Below the pieces are notes generated by a model that made no database searches, was not told the origin of the DNA, and was given only the letters and a program-made list of their open reading frames with translations. A stretch of DNA of 64,000 nucleotides from Acidiferrobacter thiooxydans (lineage in GTDB: Bacteria > Pseudomonadota > Gammaproteobacteria > Acidiferrobacterales > Acidiferrobacteraceae): the NCBI RefSeq assembly GCF_003333315.1, contig NZ_PSYR01000001.1:62001-126000 (forward strand), read 5' to 3'. Positions 18,431-27,454 of the stretch are shown one piece after another. The position numbers and the translations under genes are program-made. Numbering within the stretch: the stretch's first letter is position 1; each line of letters starts with the position of its first letter.

Positions 18431-19030
18431 CTAGGGCGCCGGCAAGTTCCCGGCGTTCTCGCGTGCGACCGTCCAGCCAGTCAGCGTGATGGGCCCGGTG
18501 GTCTGTGCGAAGCTAAAGCCCTGGTAGTAACCGGCGGCATTGGCAAAGCCCAGAGGGGTTGCGGTCACGAGTGCCGGCACCCCGTTCATGAGCGTAAGCG
18601 GCACCCAGCGATCGCCGCGGCGCGTAAAGTACATGTGTTCGTCCATGCGGTAATACGGGACCCAGGCATTGCCTTGCAAGAAGTAGCGGACATCCACGAG
18701 ACATAGGAGCTTGGGCTTCACGCGCCCGGCCACGTAGAATCGCACGATGCGGTCGGGCGGCTGTGGCCCGCTCACGGGACTCCCGGGGGTCACCGTCCAG
18801 CCCGAGACCGTGAGACCCGCCACCGGTGCCGGGTAGGTGCCCGAATGGGCCGCCACCGCCCAGTTCAGGTTGTATCCTTGGTGGATATGGTGCAGTACGA
18901 GCAGCGTTGGGGTGGACGACCACAGGTTCGGCAGAAAGCCCAGTAGACCGACGGCCCCGCGCCATGCGGGCGCTTGGCGAAAGAGGAGGCGTGTTATGGA
19001 TCTGATCCTCGGTCTTATCTTCGGCATCAT
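18431..19030 (-). CDS. Hypothetical protein, start uncertain
   Basis: The frame is open from 19030 to 18431. The 5' part overlaps the small membrane-protein gene on the other strand (start 18996), so the real start is probably further in; candidates are non-ATG codons near 18.85-18.95 kb. The recoverable protein is rich in Trp, Tyr, Pro and Gly with two similar short blocks, LTVSGWTVTPG and ITLTGWTVARE, suggesting a repeated beta-structure. No family recognised. Confidence 0.4.
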   Translation of the reverse strand: MMPKIRPRIRSITRLLFRQAPAWRGAVGLLGFLPNLWSSTPTLLVLHHIHQGYNLNWAVAAHSGTYPAPVAGLTVSGWTVTPGSPVSGPQPPDRIVRFYVAGRVKPKLLCLVDVRYFLQGNAWVPYYRMDEHMYFTRRGDRWVPLTLMNGVPALVTATPLGFANAAGYYQGFSFAQTTGPITLTGWTVARENAGNLPAP

Positions 19031-19190
19031 CGGCTCCGCCTATTTCGTGTATGGGCGCAAACAGCAACACGCGACCGCCTTGTTCGCGGGCGTAGCGCTC
19101 ATGATCTTTCCTATGCTCGTCTCCGGGGAAGTATGGCTCATAATCGGCGGCCTTGCCTTTACCGTGTTGCCGTTCGTGGTGTCGATCTAG
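18996..19190 (+). CDS. Small two-helix inner-membrane protein
   Basis: A 64-residue protein with an excellent ribosome site (AAGAGGAGG) 6 nt before its ATG. Two hydrophobic segments (ILGLIFGIIGSAYFVYG and a second from about residue 30 onward) flank a short basic GRKQQ turn, so it should be a helical hairpin. Similar short proteins are widespread in gammaproteobacteria, sometimes labelled amino-acid transport protein without experimental basis. Its last 32 nt overlap the convergent DsbG-like gene. Confidence 0.8.
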   Translation: MDLILGLIFGIIGSAYFVYGRKQQHATALFAGVALMIFPMLVSGEVWLIIGGLAFTVLPFVVSI

Positions 19191-19743
19191 GGCGGCCTGT
19201 GATGCGCGCCACGATGCCTGCGAGTACCGCGGCCGGCGGATCACCCGTGACGGTATGGACATGGCCGGCGCGTGTTTTGTAGACGACAAACGGCACGCCT
19301 CGGGCGCCGGCGGCCTCGAACAGGCGGACGTTGTAGAGCAGCGCGCGCGCCACGGACGCCGTGGCCCGCCGCGGGCGTATGGCCCCGCGACCCCCATGAA
19401 AGCCCGCCTCCATGCGCGCCATGGCCGTCTGCGGGTGGCGGGCCTCGAGCAAGGCCGCGGCCTTGCCATAACTCGATAGCGCAAGTATTCCGACCGGGAC
19501 AAAGCGCACCCCGAGCCCCTGAGCGCGGATGATCGGTTGCAGGGCCTCGTAGAGGTCGTGGCAATACGGGCAATTGGGGTCGAAGAACATGTAGAGGCGG
19601 GCGTGGTGGCGGCCTTCGCGGATGGCGGTGGTGTGCCGCACGAAGGTCCAAAGACGGGTATTGTCGGCAGACCGCGCTTGCGCGCCCCCCGCCGCCATGA
19701 GGAGCGCGAGAACCCCCGCTGTGATCCTTGTCGTGCCGCGCAC
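19159..19743 (-). CDS. DsbG/DsbC-like periplasmic thiol-disulfide protein
   Basis: A 194-residue exported thioredoxin-fold protein. Residues 1-24 form a signal peptide (GVLALLMAAGGAQA). The active site is FFDPNCPYCHDLY (Cys58, Cys61), and GARGVPFVVYKT contains the cis-proline. The CPYC motif and the FFDPNCPYC context resemble DsbG, but the protein lacks the N-terminal dimerisation domain and so is shorter than classical DsbG. It probably works with the DsbD electron supply encoded at 34643-36478. Confidence 0.8.
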   Translation of the reverse strand: MRGTTRITAGVLALLMAAGGAQARSADNTRLWTFVRHTTAIREGRHHARLYMFFDPNCPYCHDLYEALQPIIRAQGLGVRFVPVGILALSSYGKAAALLEARHPQTAMARMEAGFHGGRGAIRPRRATASVARALLYNVRLFEAAGARGVPFVVYKTRAGHVHTVTGDPPAAVLAGIVARITGRPRSTPRTATR

Positions 19744-19771
19744 GCGCCCTCCTGGATCGTGCCGTCCGCCC

Positions 19772-20686
19772 CTAGCCCGGCCCGGCGAGCCAGTCCCGGG
19801 GCTTCAGATAGACATCGTAGAGTTCCGCCTCGGGACTGCCGGGTGCCGGGTGCCAGTCGTAGCGAAAGCGCACCTCGGGCGGCAATGACATCAGGATCGA
19901 TTCCGTGCGCCCGCCGGATTGCAGCCCAAACAGCGTACCGCGATCATAGACCAGATTGAACTCCACATAGCGCCCGCGCCGGTAAAGCTGGAAATCCCGT
20001 TCGCGCTCGCCGTAGGGACGGTCCTTGCGCCGTTCGACGATGGGCAGATAGGCCTTGAGGAAGTGGTCGCCCACGCTCTTCACGAACGCGAAATCCCGCG
20101 CAAAGTCGCCGCTTTGAATATCGTCGAAGAAGAGCCCCCCGATGCCGCGCGGCTCGTTGCGATGCTTTATGAAAAAGTATTCATCGCACCATGCCTTGAA
20201 GCGCGCATAGCTATCGCTGTCATAGCCCGCGCAGGCCGCGCGCGCCGTCGCGTGCCAATGCCGCGCATCGTCCGCGAAGCCGTAGTAGGGCGTGAGGTCG
20301 AAGCCTCCGCCAAACCACCATGTGACAGGCTCGGTGCGGGCCTCGAAATAGCGCAGGTTGCAGTGTGTGGTGGGCGCGTACGGGTTGCGCGGGTGAATGA
20401 CGAGCGACAATCCCACGGCCTCGAACGCCGACCCCGCGAGCTGTGGCCGCCCCTTGGTCGCCGACGGCGGCAGGCCCTCCCCGAAGACGTGCGAGAAGTT
20501 CACGCCGGCCTGTTCGAAGACCGGGCCGCCGGTCAGGACGCGCGTGCGTCCGCCGCCCCCCTGGGGACGTTGCCACAGGTCCTCGCGAAAGCCGCCGGGG
20601 GCCCCATCGAGTCCCGCCACGGCCTGACAGATGCGATCCTGCAGGTCCTTGAGGTAGGCCTCGACCTCGATGCATGGCGTCGTCAT
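19772..20686 (-). CDS. hemF: Oxygen-dependent coproporphyrinogen III oxidase
   Basis: A 304-residue enzyme that decarboxylates two propionates of coproporphyrinogen III using O2, an aerobic step of heme synthesis. Characteristic segments: [57 protein letters not shown] and [18 protein letters not shown]. Full length. It is last in a chain of genes with 4-nt ATGA overlaps (dusB-fis-purH-purD-51-codon ORF-hemF), indicating one transcript with coupled translation. Confidence 0.96.
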   Translation of the reverse strand: MTTPCIEVEAYLKDLQDRICQAVAGLDGAPGGFREDLWQRPQGGGGRTRVLTGGPVFEQAGVNFSHVFGEGLPPSATKGRPQLAGSAFEAVGLSLVIHPRNPYAPTTHCNLRYFEARTEPVTWWFGGGFDLTPYYGFADDARHWHATARAACAGYDSDSYARFKAWCDEYFFIKHRNEPRGIGGLFFDDIQSGDFARDFAFVKSVGDHFLKAYLPIVERRKDRPYGERERDFQLYRRGRYVEFNLVYDRGTLFGLQSGGRTESILMSLPPEVRFRYDWHPAPGSPEAELYDVYLKPRDWLAGPG

Positions 20687-20838
20687 GCGCGCATCACGCG
20701 CCCGCAGCGGGCAGGACGTAAAGGGAGGGGGTGCGCCGGATGTTGGCGGCGTCCGGCCAGGACGGCATCCAAGGCCCGGCCGGTGCGCGTGCCGGTGCCG
20801 CGGTGCCAGACCCCGGCCATCCGCCGCAGCGCGCTCAT
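20683..20838 (-). CDS. 51-residue ORF exactly bridging purD and hemF
   Basis: The space between purD and hemF is filled by one small frame whose ATG overlaps the purD stop as ATGA and whose TGA overlaps the hemF ATG in the same way. The product is very basic (about 12 Arg) with [16 protein letters not shown] at the start. No ribosome site beyond coupling is seen and no family is recognised. Because every other junction in this operon uses the same overlap, it may be a real small protein or a translated spacer keeping hemF coupled. Confidence 0.45.
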   Translation of the reverse strand: MSALRRMAGVWHRGTGTRTGRALDAVLAGRRQHPAHPLPLRPARCGRVMRA

Positions 20839-22109
20839 GGCTTGACCCCGTACGGCCTGCGGCCTATGTCGTGCCGGTACAGCGCGCCGTCGAGCGCAAT
20901 GGTCCCGAGGCGACGGTAGACGTGCTCGCGCGCCTCCTCCAGGGTGGCACCGAGGCTCGTGACGCCCAGCACCCGCCCGCCGCTCGACAGTACCTGCCCG
21001 TCGAGCTCCCGGGTGCCGGCGTGGAATACCTTGGTCTGGGGGTCGGCGGCATCGAGGCCTGCGATCATATCGCCCGTGCGCGGGTCCGCAGGATAGCCGG
21101 GCGCGGCCAGCACCACGCACAGCGCCGGCCGCGGGTCGATCTCGAGGGTCTCGCCGCCCAGCCGACCGTGTACCGCGGCCTGCGTGAGGGCCACGAGATC
21201 CGAACGCAGGCGCATCATGATGGGCTGGGTCTCGGGATCGCCGAAGCGGCAGTTGTATTCGAGCACCCGCGGCCCATCCGCGGTCAGCATGAGGCCGGCA
21301 TAGAGAAACCCGCAGTAGTGGTGGCCGTCGGCCTTCAGCCCGCGCAGGGTCGGCTCTATGATCTCTCGGCGGATGACGATCTCGAGCGCGGCATCCACCG
21401 CCGATGCCGGGGAGAATGCACCCATGCCGCCGGTGTTGGGTCCCCGGTCCCCATCGTCGCGCCGCTTGTGATCCTCCGAGGTCGGGAACGCCACATAGTC
21501 GAGGCCGCAGGCGAGCACGATGAAGCTCGCCTCCACGCCGATCAGGCGTTCCTCGATGACGATGCGCCGGCCGGCCTCCCCGAACTCGCCGTTTAGCATT
21601 GCGGTGGCCGCCGCGAGCGCCGTGGCCTCATCCTCCGCCACCACCACGCCCTTGCCCGATGCCAGGCCATCGGCCTTCACGACGTGTGCGCCGGGATGGT
21701 CCTTAAGGTAGCGCGCGGCTGCGGCCTGATCGCTGAAGGTCTCATGGCGCGCGGTCGGTATGCCGTGGCGCGCGAGAAACGCCTTGGCGAAACTTTTCGA
21801 GCCCTCGAGTCGCGCGGCGGCGGCTGTCGGCCCGAGGCAGGCGAGCCCCTCTTCGGTGAAGCGATCGACGATCCCGGCCACGAGCGGGGCCTCCGGTCCC
21901 ACGATGGTGAGGTCCACCCGTTCCCGGCGCGCGAGGTCGATCAGGGCCGCTATGTCCGTGGCCGCAACCGGGCAGTTGCGGATCTTCGGTTCGCGCGCCG
22001 TCCCGGCATTGCCGGGCGCGACCAGCACCTCCGAGGCGAGCGGCGACTGCGCGGCCTTCCATGCCAGGGCGTGCTCGCGTCCGCCGGATCCTACGATCAG
22101 GATCTTCAT
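20835..22109 (-). CDS. purD: Phosphoribosylamine-glycine ligase
   Basis: A 424-residue ATP-grasp enzyme forming GAR, the second step of purine synthesis. Visible: [21 protein letters not shown]-grasp loop [15 protein letters not shown], the [22 protein letters not shown] signature region (split by no gaps) and [13 protein letters not shown]. Normal length. Its start overlaps the purH stop and its stop overlaps the 51-codon ORF. Confidence 0.96.
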   Translation of the reverse strand: MKILIVGSGGREHALAWKAAQSPLASEVLVAPGNAGTAREPKIRNCPVAATDIAALIDLARRERVDLTIVGPEAPLVAGIVDRFTEEGLACLGPTAAAARLEGSKSFAKAFLARHGIPTARHETFSDQAAAARYLKDHPGAHVVKADGLASGKGVVVAEDEATALAAATAMLNGEFGEAGRRIVIEERLIGVEASFIVLACGLDYVAFPTSEDHKRRDDGDRGPNTGGMGAFSPASAVDAALEIVIRREIIEPTLRGLKADGHHYCGFLYAGLMLTADGPRVLEYNCRFGDPETQPIMMRLRSDLVALTQAAVHGRLGGETLEIDPRPALCVVLAAPGYPADPRTGDMIAGLDAADPQTKVFHAGTRELDGQVLSSGGRVLGVTSLGATLEEAREHVYRRLGTIALDGALYRHDIGRRPYGVKP

Positions 22110-23665
22110 CAGGCGTGCCGAAAGTGACGCCGGCCCGTGAAGACCATGGCGATGTCGTGTTCACAGGCCGAGGCGATGACCTCGGCGTCGCGCACCGAAC
22201 CACCCGGCTGGATGACGGCCGTCACGCCGGCGGCTGCGGCGCTGTCGAGACCGTCGCGGAACGGGAAGAATGCGTCCGAGGCGAGCACCGAGCCCTTGAC
22301 CTCAAGCCCGGCCTCCTGCGCCTTCCATACCGCCACGCGCGCACTGTCGACGCGGCTCATCTGACCTGCACCTATGCCGATCGTGCGCCCGTCGCGCGCG
22401 AACACGATGGCATTGGACTTCACGAACTGTGCGATACGCCAGGCGAACACGAGATCGCGGGTCTCGGTCGGGGTCGGCCGACGACGACTGACGGGCTCGA
22501 GCCGGACCTCGGCCTCGGGCACATCACGATCCTGGACCAGGAGGCCGCCGCTCACGCGCCGGTAATCAAGGCCCGTATGCGTGGGCGCGCTCATGTTGAC
22601 GACCAATACCCGGATGCCGGGTTTGTCCGCGAGTATCCGCGCCGCCTGGGCGCTCACCTCCGGGGCGACGATGACCTCGACGAACTGGCGCCCGACGATG
22701 AGCGCGGCGGTCGCTTCGTCCAGCGGGCGGTTTACGGCGATGATGCCGCCGAAGGCCGATGTCGGGTCGGTGGCGTAGGCGCGATCGTAGGCGGCGGCCA
22801 CGGTCTCGCCCAAGGCCGCGCCGCAGGGGTTGGCGTGTTTTACGATCACGCACGCCGGTTCGGCGAACGCGCGCACGCATTCGAGCGCGGCGTCGGCGTC
22901 GGCGACGTTGTTGAACGACATCTCCTTGCCCTGGATCTTGGTCGCCTGGGCGATGGACGCCGGGCTTGCGCCCGGGGTCTCGTAGAACGCCGCCCGCTGG
23001 TGGGGATTCTCCCCGTAGCGCATGGCGTAGCGCTTCACGAAGGTGAGGGTCAGGACCTCGGGCAGTGACTCAGGCGTGTCCGCCTCCCCCGGCCCTTCCA
23101 GATAGCGGGCGATGATACCGTCGTAACGCGCGGTATGCGCGAACACCTTGCTGGCCAGATGCCGGCGCACGTCCGGAGTGATGCGCGCCGGGTTCCGCAA
23201 GGCCTCGATCACGATCTCGTAGTCGGCGCTGTCGACCACCGGCAGCACATGCTCGTGATTCTTGGCCGCCGAGCGCAGCATCGCCGGTCCCCCGATGTCG
23301 ATCTGTTCCACGACCTCCGCAAAGCTCGCGTGCGCATCGCGGCTGGTCCGTTCGAAGGGATAGAGGTTCACCACCAGAAGGTCGATGGCGCCGATCCCGG
23401 CGTCTTGCATCGCCGTGCGGTGGTCCGGCCGATCCGGCCGCCCGAGCAGGCCGCCATGGATGCGCGGGTGCAGGGTCTTTAGGCGTCCGTCGAGCATCTC
23501 CGGGAAGCCGGTGTAGGATGCGACCTCCACGACCGGGATGTCCGACTGGCTCAGCAGCCGGGCGGTGCCGCCGGTCGAGAGGATCTCCACGCCCGCCTCA
23601 TGGAGCGCGCGGGCAAGATCGATGATGCCGGTCTTATCCGACACGCTGATGAGCGCTCTTTTCAT
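22109..23665 (-). CDS. purH: Bifunctional AICAR transformylase/IMP cyclohydrolase
   Basis: A 518-residue enzyme for the last two steps of IMP synthesis. The N-terminal IMP cyclohydrolase domain ([37 protein letters not shown]) is followed by the transformylase domain with [24 protein letters not shown] and the catalytic [12 protein letters not shown] region. The ATG at 23665 overlaps the fis stop as ATGA; a longer in-frame start is not family-like. Confidence 0.97.
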   Translation of the reverse strand: MKRALISVSDKTGIIDLARALHEAGVEILSTGGTARLLSQSDIPVVEVASYTGFPEMLDGRLKTLHPRIHGGLLGRPDRPDHRTAMQDAGIGAIDLLVVNLYPFERTSRDAHASFAEVVEQIDIGGPAMLRSAAKNHEHVLPVVDSADYEIVIEALRNPARITPDVRRHLASKVFAHTARYDGIIARYLEGPGEADTPESLPEVLTLTFVKRYAMRYGENPHQRAAFYETPGASPASIAQATKIQGKEMSFNNVADADAALECVRAFAEPACVIVKHANPCGAALGETVAAAYDRAYATDPTSAFGGIIAVNRPLDEATAALIVGRQFVEVIVAPEVSAQAARILADKPGIRVLVVNMSAPTHTGLDYRRVSGGLLVQDRDVPEAEVRLEPVSRRRPTPTETRDLVFAWRIAQFVKSNAIVFARDGRTIGIGAGQMSRVDSARVAVWKAQEAGLEVKGSVLASDAFFPFRDGLDSAAAAGVTAVIQPGGSVRDAEVIASACEHDIAMVFTGRRHFRHA

Positions 23666-23967
23666 GACAGCTCGTTGCCTTGTGTGGGAGGAAGGGGTTC
23701 CGGGCGTTCGACGAGCCCGTAGCACAAAAGCTTCTTGCGTAGGGTGTTGCGGTTGATCCCGAGGATCTTGGCCGCCTGACACTGGTTATGGCCGACATGG
23801 CGCATGACCGTCTCGATGAGCGGGGCCTCGACCTCGCCTATGACCGTCTCATACAAGGACGTCCCCGGGCATTGGCCGTTCAGATCCTGGAAGTAGCGTT
23901 CTACGGCCAAGCGCACACATCCGGCGAGCGGTCCCTGTCCGGCCCTCGCCGGCCTGTCCTCGCTCAT
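23662..23967 (-). CDS. fis: Fis-family nucleoid-associated regulator
   Basis: A 101-residue Fis protein. The C-terminal helix-turn-helix ([24 protein letters not shown]) is the DNA-binding part; the N-terminal half contains the dimerisation helices. Fis bends DNA and regulates rRNA genes, recombination and growth-phase genes. dusB-fis is the classical gammaproteobacterial pair, and here it continues into purH by ATGA overlap. Confidence 0.93.
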   Translation of the reverse strand: MSEDRPARAGQGPLAGCVRLAVERYFQDLNGQCPGTSLYETVIGEVEAPLIETVMRHVGHNQCQAAKILGINRNTLRKKLLCYGLVERPEPLPPTQGNELS

Positions 23968-24944
23968 GCCGCAAGCCCTGCGGGCGAGCGTCCGAAGAAT
24001 GCCTCGAGGAGGCGTCTTTGGTCTTCGATCGAGTCCGCCTGGTTCACGGCGCGCCGGAATCCGGCCCCGCCTGCCAGGCCCTTGCTGTACCAGCCGATGT
24101 GCTTGCGCGCCACGCGCACCCCGGTATGTTCTCCGTAGAATGCATAGAGCGTCTCCAGGTGGCCCATCAGGATCGCGTACAGTTCGGCGCGGGAGGGCGG
24201 CGCCAGCCTCTCGCCGGTCTTCAGGTAGTGGTCGATCTCGCGAAAGATCCAGGGCCTCCCCTGGGCGGCGCGCCCGATCATGAGGCCGTCAGCACCGGTG
24301 GCCTCGAGTACCGCGCGCGCCTTTTCGGGGCTGTCGATATCGCCGTTGGCGATCACCGGGATGCGTACCGCGGACTTGATGGCGGCGATTGTCTCATACT
24401 CGGCCTCGCCCTCGAAGAAGCACGAGCGCGTGCGCCCGTGGACGGCCAGCAGCGCCACACCGCACGACTCGGCGAGCCGCGCGATCTCCACGCCGTTGCG
24501 ATGGTCCCGATCCCATCCGGTGCGGATCTTGAGGGTGACCGGGACGTCGACCGCCGACACCACGGCGGTGAGCAACCGCGCCACCAGCGCCGGGTCGCGC
24601 AGGAGCGCGGAGCCGGCCATGACGTTGCAGACCTTCTTGGCCGGGCAACCCATGTTGATATCGATGATCTGGGCGCCGTTTTCGACGTTGTGGCGCGCGG
24701 CGCAGGCGAGCAGGGCGGGATCGGCGCCGGCGATCTGCACCGACTTGGGCTCGGGTTCGCCCTCGTGGTTGGCCCGCCGACGGGTCTTTTCCGACCCGTA
24801 CAGCAGCGATTGCGAGGTGACCATCTCCGACACCGCCATGCCGGCCCCAAGCGTCCGGCACAGGATGCGGAACGGGCGATCCGTGACCCCGGCCATGGGC
24901 GCTACGAACAAGGTGTTTTTGAGCGTGTAGGGTCCGATGCGCAT
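23964..24944 (-). CDS. dusB: tRNA-dihydrouridine synthase B
   Basis: A 326-residue FMN enzyme reducing uridines of tRNA to dihydrouridine. Segments: LFVAPMAGVTDRPFRILCR, IDINMGCPAKKVCN (catalytic Cys region), VTLKIRTGWD, AVHGRTR, VIANGDIDSPEKA and GLMIGRAAQGRPWIF. It is the first gene downstream of the insertion cluster: its ATG is 69 nt from the left end of the DruA-type IS. The promoter now used is therefore either in those 69 nt or inside the mobile DNA. Confidence 0.95.
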   Translation of the reverse strand: MRIGPYTLKNTLFVAPMAGVTDRPFRILCRTLGAGMAVSEMVTSQSLLYGSEKTRRRANHEGEPEPKSVQIAGADPALLACAARHNVENGAQIIDINMGCPAKKVCNVMAGSALLRDPALVARLLTAVVSAVDVPVTLKIRTGWDRDHRNGVEIARLAESCGVALLAVHGRTRSCFFEGEAEYETIAAIKSAVRIPVIANGDIDSPEKARAVLEATGADGLMIGRAAQGRPWIFREIDHYLKTGERLAPPSRAELYAILMGHLETLYAFYGEHTGVRVARKHIGWYSKGLAGGAGFRRAVNQADSIEDQRRLLEAFFGRSPAGLAA

Positions 24945-25004
24945 GTGTCGTGTCCGGGAAGGCGGACATCATACCGGCAAAACGCGCGCGCGGGGAGACC
25001 CAGC

Positions 25005-25013
25005 CTTGTCCAA
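25005..25013 (+). repeat. Target-site duplication, left copy (9 bp)
   Basis: CTTGTCCAA directly abuts the left inverted repeat of the DruA-type insertion sequence. The identical 9-mer follows its right end at 27439-27447. Confidence 0.85.
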
Positions 25014-25082
25014 CAGCAATTCTAAATGTAGCAACGACCATCAGCATCCGATAACGTGCGTGTGCTGATGCGAGCGGGGGGC

Positions 25083-25111
25083 TGGACAAAAGGCACGGTC
25101 TACGGTATAAC
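25083..25111 (+). promoter_or_regulatory. Candidate promoter of the IS transposase
   Basis: TGGACA at 25083-25088, 17-nt spacer, TATAAC at 25106-25111; transcription would begin near 25118, 23 nt before the GTG at 25141. An 8-bp-stem hairpin just upstream (25039-25070) could shield the gene from outside transcription. Confidence 0.5.
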
Positions 25112-25140
25112 AGCGCTGGGCCATTGGGCGCGAGCGCGGC

Positions 25141-26493
25141 GTGACGGATCTTGTTACCGGAAATCCCCTGAGCCTGAACTCCCTGGTGGAGTCGCTCAAG
25201 GAGGTCATGCGGGCGGCCCCTGACAAACGGACCGGGAAGAACTGCGTCTATACCATGGAAGATGCGGCGCTGGCGGCCTTTGCCGTGTTCACCACGCAAA
25301 GCCCGTCGTTTCTGGCCTATCAGAGGACGATGGAGCAGACCCGTGGCCAAAGCAATGCCCAGACGCTCTTTGGCATGAGCCAGATCCCGACGGACAATTG
25401 TGTGCGCACGATGCTCGATCCCGTGGCGCCTTCTCACCTGTTCCCGCTCTTTACGCAGATATTTGAGGCCCTGAACGCCGGCGGTCACATCGATCCCTTT
25501 CGGGTGTCCCTCGAGGCCTCTGAAGACGGTCCGGGCGCGCTACTCATCGCCCTGGATGGGACGGCTTATCACTCCTCCCACACCATCCATTGCCCACAAT
25601 GTACGGTAGCCAAGCATCACAATGGCCAAACCAGCTACTCCCATACCGTGATCACACCAGTGATCGTGGCCCCGACTTTAAGTCGGGTGATCCCCCTGGC
25701 GCCCGAGTTTATTGTCCCGCAGGACGGCCACGACAAGCAGGATTGTGAAACCGCCGCCGCCAGCCGCTGGCTTGCGGCCAGCGCCGGCCGCTACCGGGAT
25801 CAGCACGTCACCGTGCTCGGCGACGACCTCTACAGCCGTCAACCCCTGTGCGAGCAGATCCTGGCGGCGGGGTTACACTTCCTCCTGGTCTGCAAACCGA
25901 GCTCGCACCCCACACTGTATGAGGAGGTCGAGGGCCTCGCGCGCGCGGGGGGCGTGACCACCCATGAGATCACGCGCCGCAAGGGTAAGCAGACCTTGAC
26001 CGACACCTACCGCTTCGCTTCGGAGCTGCCCTTGCGCGCCGGCTTGGATGCGCTGTGTGTCCACTGGCTGGAGCTCACCACCACCGATGCCGGGGGCCAA
26101 ACGATTTACCACAACGCCTGGGTCACGCGGCACACGATCCACCCAGGGAACGTCGCCGCCCTCGCGGCCGCCGCCCGGGCGCGCTGGGGCATCGAGAACG
26201 GCGCCAACAACACCTTAAAGACCAAGGGCTACCACTTCGAACACAACTTCGGGCACGGCAAGAAGCACCTCTCGTCGCTCTTGGCGACCTTGAACCTCCT
26301 CGCCTTCCTGCTGCATACCGTGCAGGAGATGACCAGTCACAAATACCGCTTGCTCCGCGCAAGCCTCCCCACCCGTCAGACCTTTTTTGATGATATCCGG
26401 GCCTTGACGCGGTATCTGTGCTTCGAGAGCTTCGAGGCCTTGCTCGACTTCATGTTGAAAGGCCTCGAAATCGACGCCCCCGACAGCAGTTGA
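25141..26493 (+). CDS. DDE transposase of the DruA-type insertion sequence
   Basis: A 450-residue transposase of the IS4-superfamily kind. Probable catalytic residues: Asp in LLIALDGTAYHSS, Asp in VTVLGDDLYSRQPLC, and Glu in RWGIENGANNTLKTKGY followed by HFEHNFGHGKKH. The start is taken as GTG at 25141, 112 nt inside the left repeat; no strong ribosome site is seen and a later ATG is possible. The gene is intact. Exact IS family naming would need a database comparison. Confidence 0.88.
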   Translation: MTDLVTGNPLSLNSLVESLKEVMRAAPDKRTGKNCVYTMEDAALAAFAVFTTQSPSFLAYQRTMEQTRGQSNAQTLFGMSQIPTDNCVRTMLDPVAPSHLFPLFTQIFEALNAGGHIDPFRVSLEASEDGPGALLIALDGTAYHSSHTIHCPQCTVAKHHNGQTSYSHTVITPVIVAPTLSRVIPLAPEFIVPQDGHDKQDCETAAASRWLAASAGRYRDQHVTVLGDDLYSRQPLCEQILAAGLHFLLVCKPSSHPTLYEEVEGLARAGGVTTHEITRRKGKQTLTDTYRFASELPLRAGLDALCVHWLELTTTDAGGQTIYHNAWVTRHTIHPGNVAALAAAARARWGIENGANNTLKTKGYHFEHNFGHGKKHLSSLLATLNLLAFLLHTVQEMTSHKYRLLRASLPTRQTFFDDIRALTRYLCFESFEALLDFMLKGLEIDAPDSS

Positions 26494-26501
26494 GGACCAT
26501 T

Positions 26502-27386
26502 ATGGAGGACATCCGCTTTTGTGGTCAGGTACTCGAGGCGCAGCAACGATCGCTGATCGTGGCCTTGGCGAAGCGCTATGGGGGCTTAAGCCGCCATGAG
26601 TTGGCGCAGACGGTGTGCGAACTCCTCGACTGGCACCGCCCCAACGGACACCCGAAGACGATCGAATGCCGGGCACTGCTTGAGCGGATGCAGGAGGCGG
26701 GGCTGATTGGTCTCGCCCCGTTGCGGCCCGGGCGTCCGCAAGGCGCTCGCACTACGGTTCCGGCCGGCCCGGACCCACAGTCAGCCCCGCTCGACGCGCC
26801 GCTTGCCACCCTGCAGCCGATCCGACTGCAGCGCGTGGAAACACCCGCAGACCGGACGCTCTGGCGCACGTTGATCGAGCGCCATCATCCCCTCGGCCAT
26901 CGCGTGCCCTTTGGTGCCCATCTCCGCTACCTGATCCAGGCCACATCCAAAAGCCCCACGGTCCTGGGCTGCCTGCAGTTCTCTTCGCCCGCCTGGCGCC
27001 TTAAGGGACGCGATCAGTGGATCGGCTGGGACGATGCCACCCGGGCCCGGTGCCTCCAGCAGATTATCTGTAACTCCCGCTTCCTGATCTTGCCCCACGT
27101 GCGGGTTCCCAACCTCGCGAGCCACGTGCTGGCGCTCGCGTTACGCACCGTCACCATCGATTGGACGGCCGCCTACGGCGTTAAGCCCCTCCTGGCCGAG
27201 ACCCTCGTCGATCCGACCCGTTTTACGGGACATTGCTATCTCGCTGCCAACTGGATCGACGTGGGTCTTACCACCGGCCGCGGCCGCGCAGACCGCCAAC
27301 ACACACGCCATGGGGCAAGCCCCAAGCGGATATGGCTCTATCCGCTCGTACCCGACGTCCGGCAGAGACTCACGCAAACCCCGTAG
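26502..27386 (+). CDS. DUF4338 (DruA-family) protein carried by an insertion sequence
   Basis: A 294-residue protein starting at an ATG 8 nt after the transposase stop. N-terminal residues (about 1-75) form a helical RYGGLSRHELAQTVCELLDW segment. The DUF4338 core follows: LIERHHPLGHRVPFGAHLRYLI, LGCLQFSSPAWRLKGRDQWIGW, ICNSRFLILPHVRVPNLASHVL and GHCYLAANWIDVGLTTGRGR. DruA is the hallmark protein of Druantia anti-phage systems, but no druE helicase or other Druantia gene is here. The gene lies inside the terminal repeats, so it is either an accessory transposition factor or a passenger. Confidence 0.88.
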   Translation: MEDIRFCGQVLEAQQRSLIVALAKRYGGLSRHELAQTVCELLDWHRPNGHPKTIECRALLERMQEAGLIGLAPLRPGRPQGARTTVPAGPDPQSAPLDAPLATLQPIRLQRVETPADRTLWRTLIERHHPLGHRVPFGAHLRYLIQATSKSPTVLGCLQFSSPAWRLKGRDQWIGWDDATRARCLQQIICNSRFLILPHVRVPNLASHVLALALRTVTIDWTAAYGVKPLLAETLVDPTRFTGHCYLAANWIDVGLTTGRGRADRQHTRHGASPKRIWLYPLVPDVRQRLTQTP

Positions 27387-27438
27387 ATCGACCGCCACCC
27401 CATTCCGAAGCGGCGTCGCTTCACATTGAGAATTGCTG

Positions 27439-27447
27439 CTTGTCCAA
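27439..27447 (+). repeat. Target-site duplication, right copy (9 bp)
   Basis: CTTGTCCAA immediately after the right inverted repeat, identical to 25005-25013. Confidence 0.85.
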
Positions 27448-27454
27448 TGACACA

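Larger units (their letters stand above)
25014..27438 (+). mobile_element. Complete two-gene insertion sequence carrying transposase and DruA homologue
   Basis: A 2,425-bp element bounded by CAGCAATTCTAAATGT (25014-25029) and ACATTGAGAATTGCTG (27423-27438), 16-bp inverted repeats with one mismatch, and flanked by the 9-bp direct repeat CTTGTCCAA. It holds a DDE transposase and, 8 nt downstream, a DUF4338 (DruA-like) gene. The left end also has a TGGACA-N17-TATAAC promoter (25083-25111) and a CATCAGCA/TGCTGATG hairpin (25039-25070). Intact ends, an intact target duplication and intact genes suggest a recent insertion. A decayed copy of its right end lies at 1479. Confidence 0.9.

Noticed and set aside
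26502-27386. Full Druantia defence system around the DruA-like gene
   Set aside because: No druE helicase, druB-D, druH or similar genes adjoin it; the neighbours are transposases and housekeeping genes.
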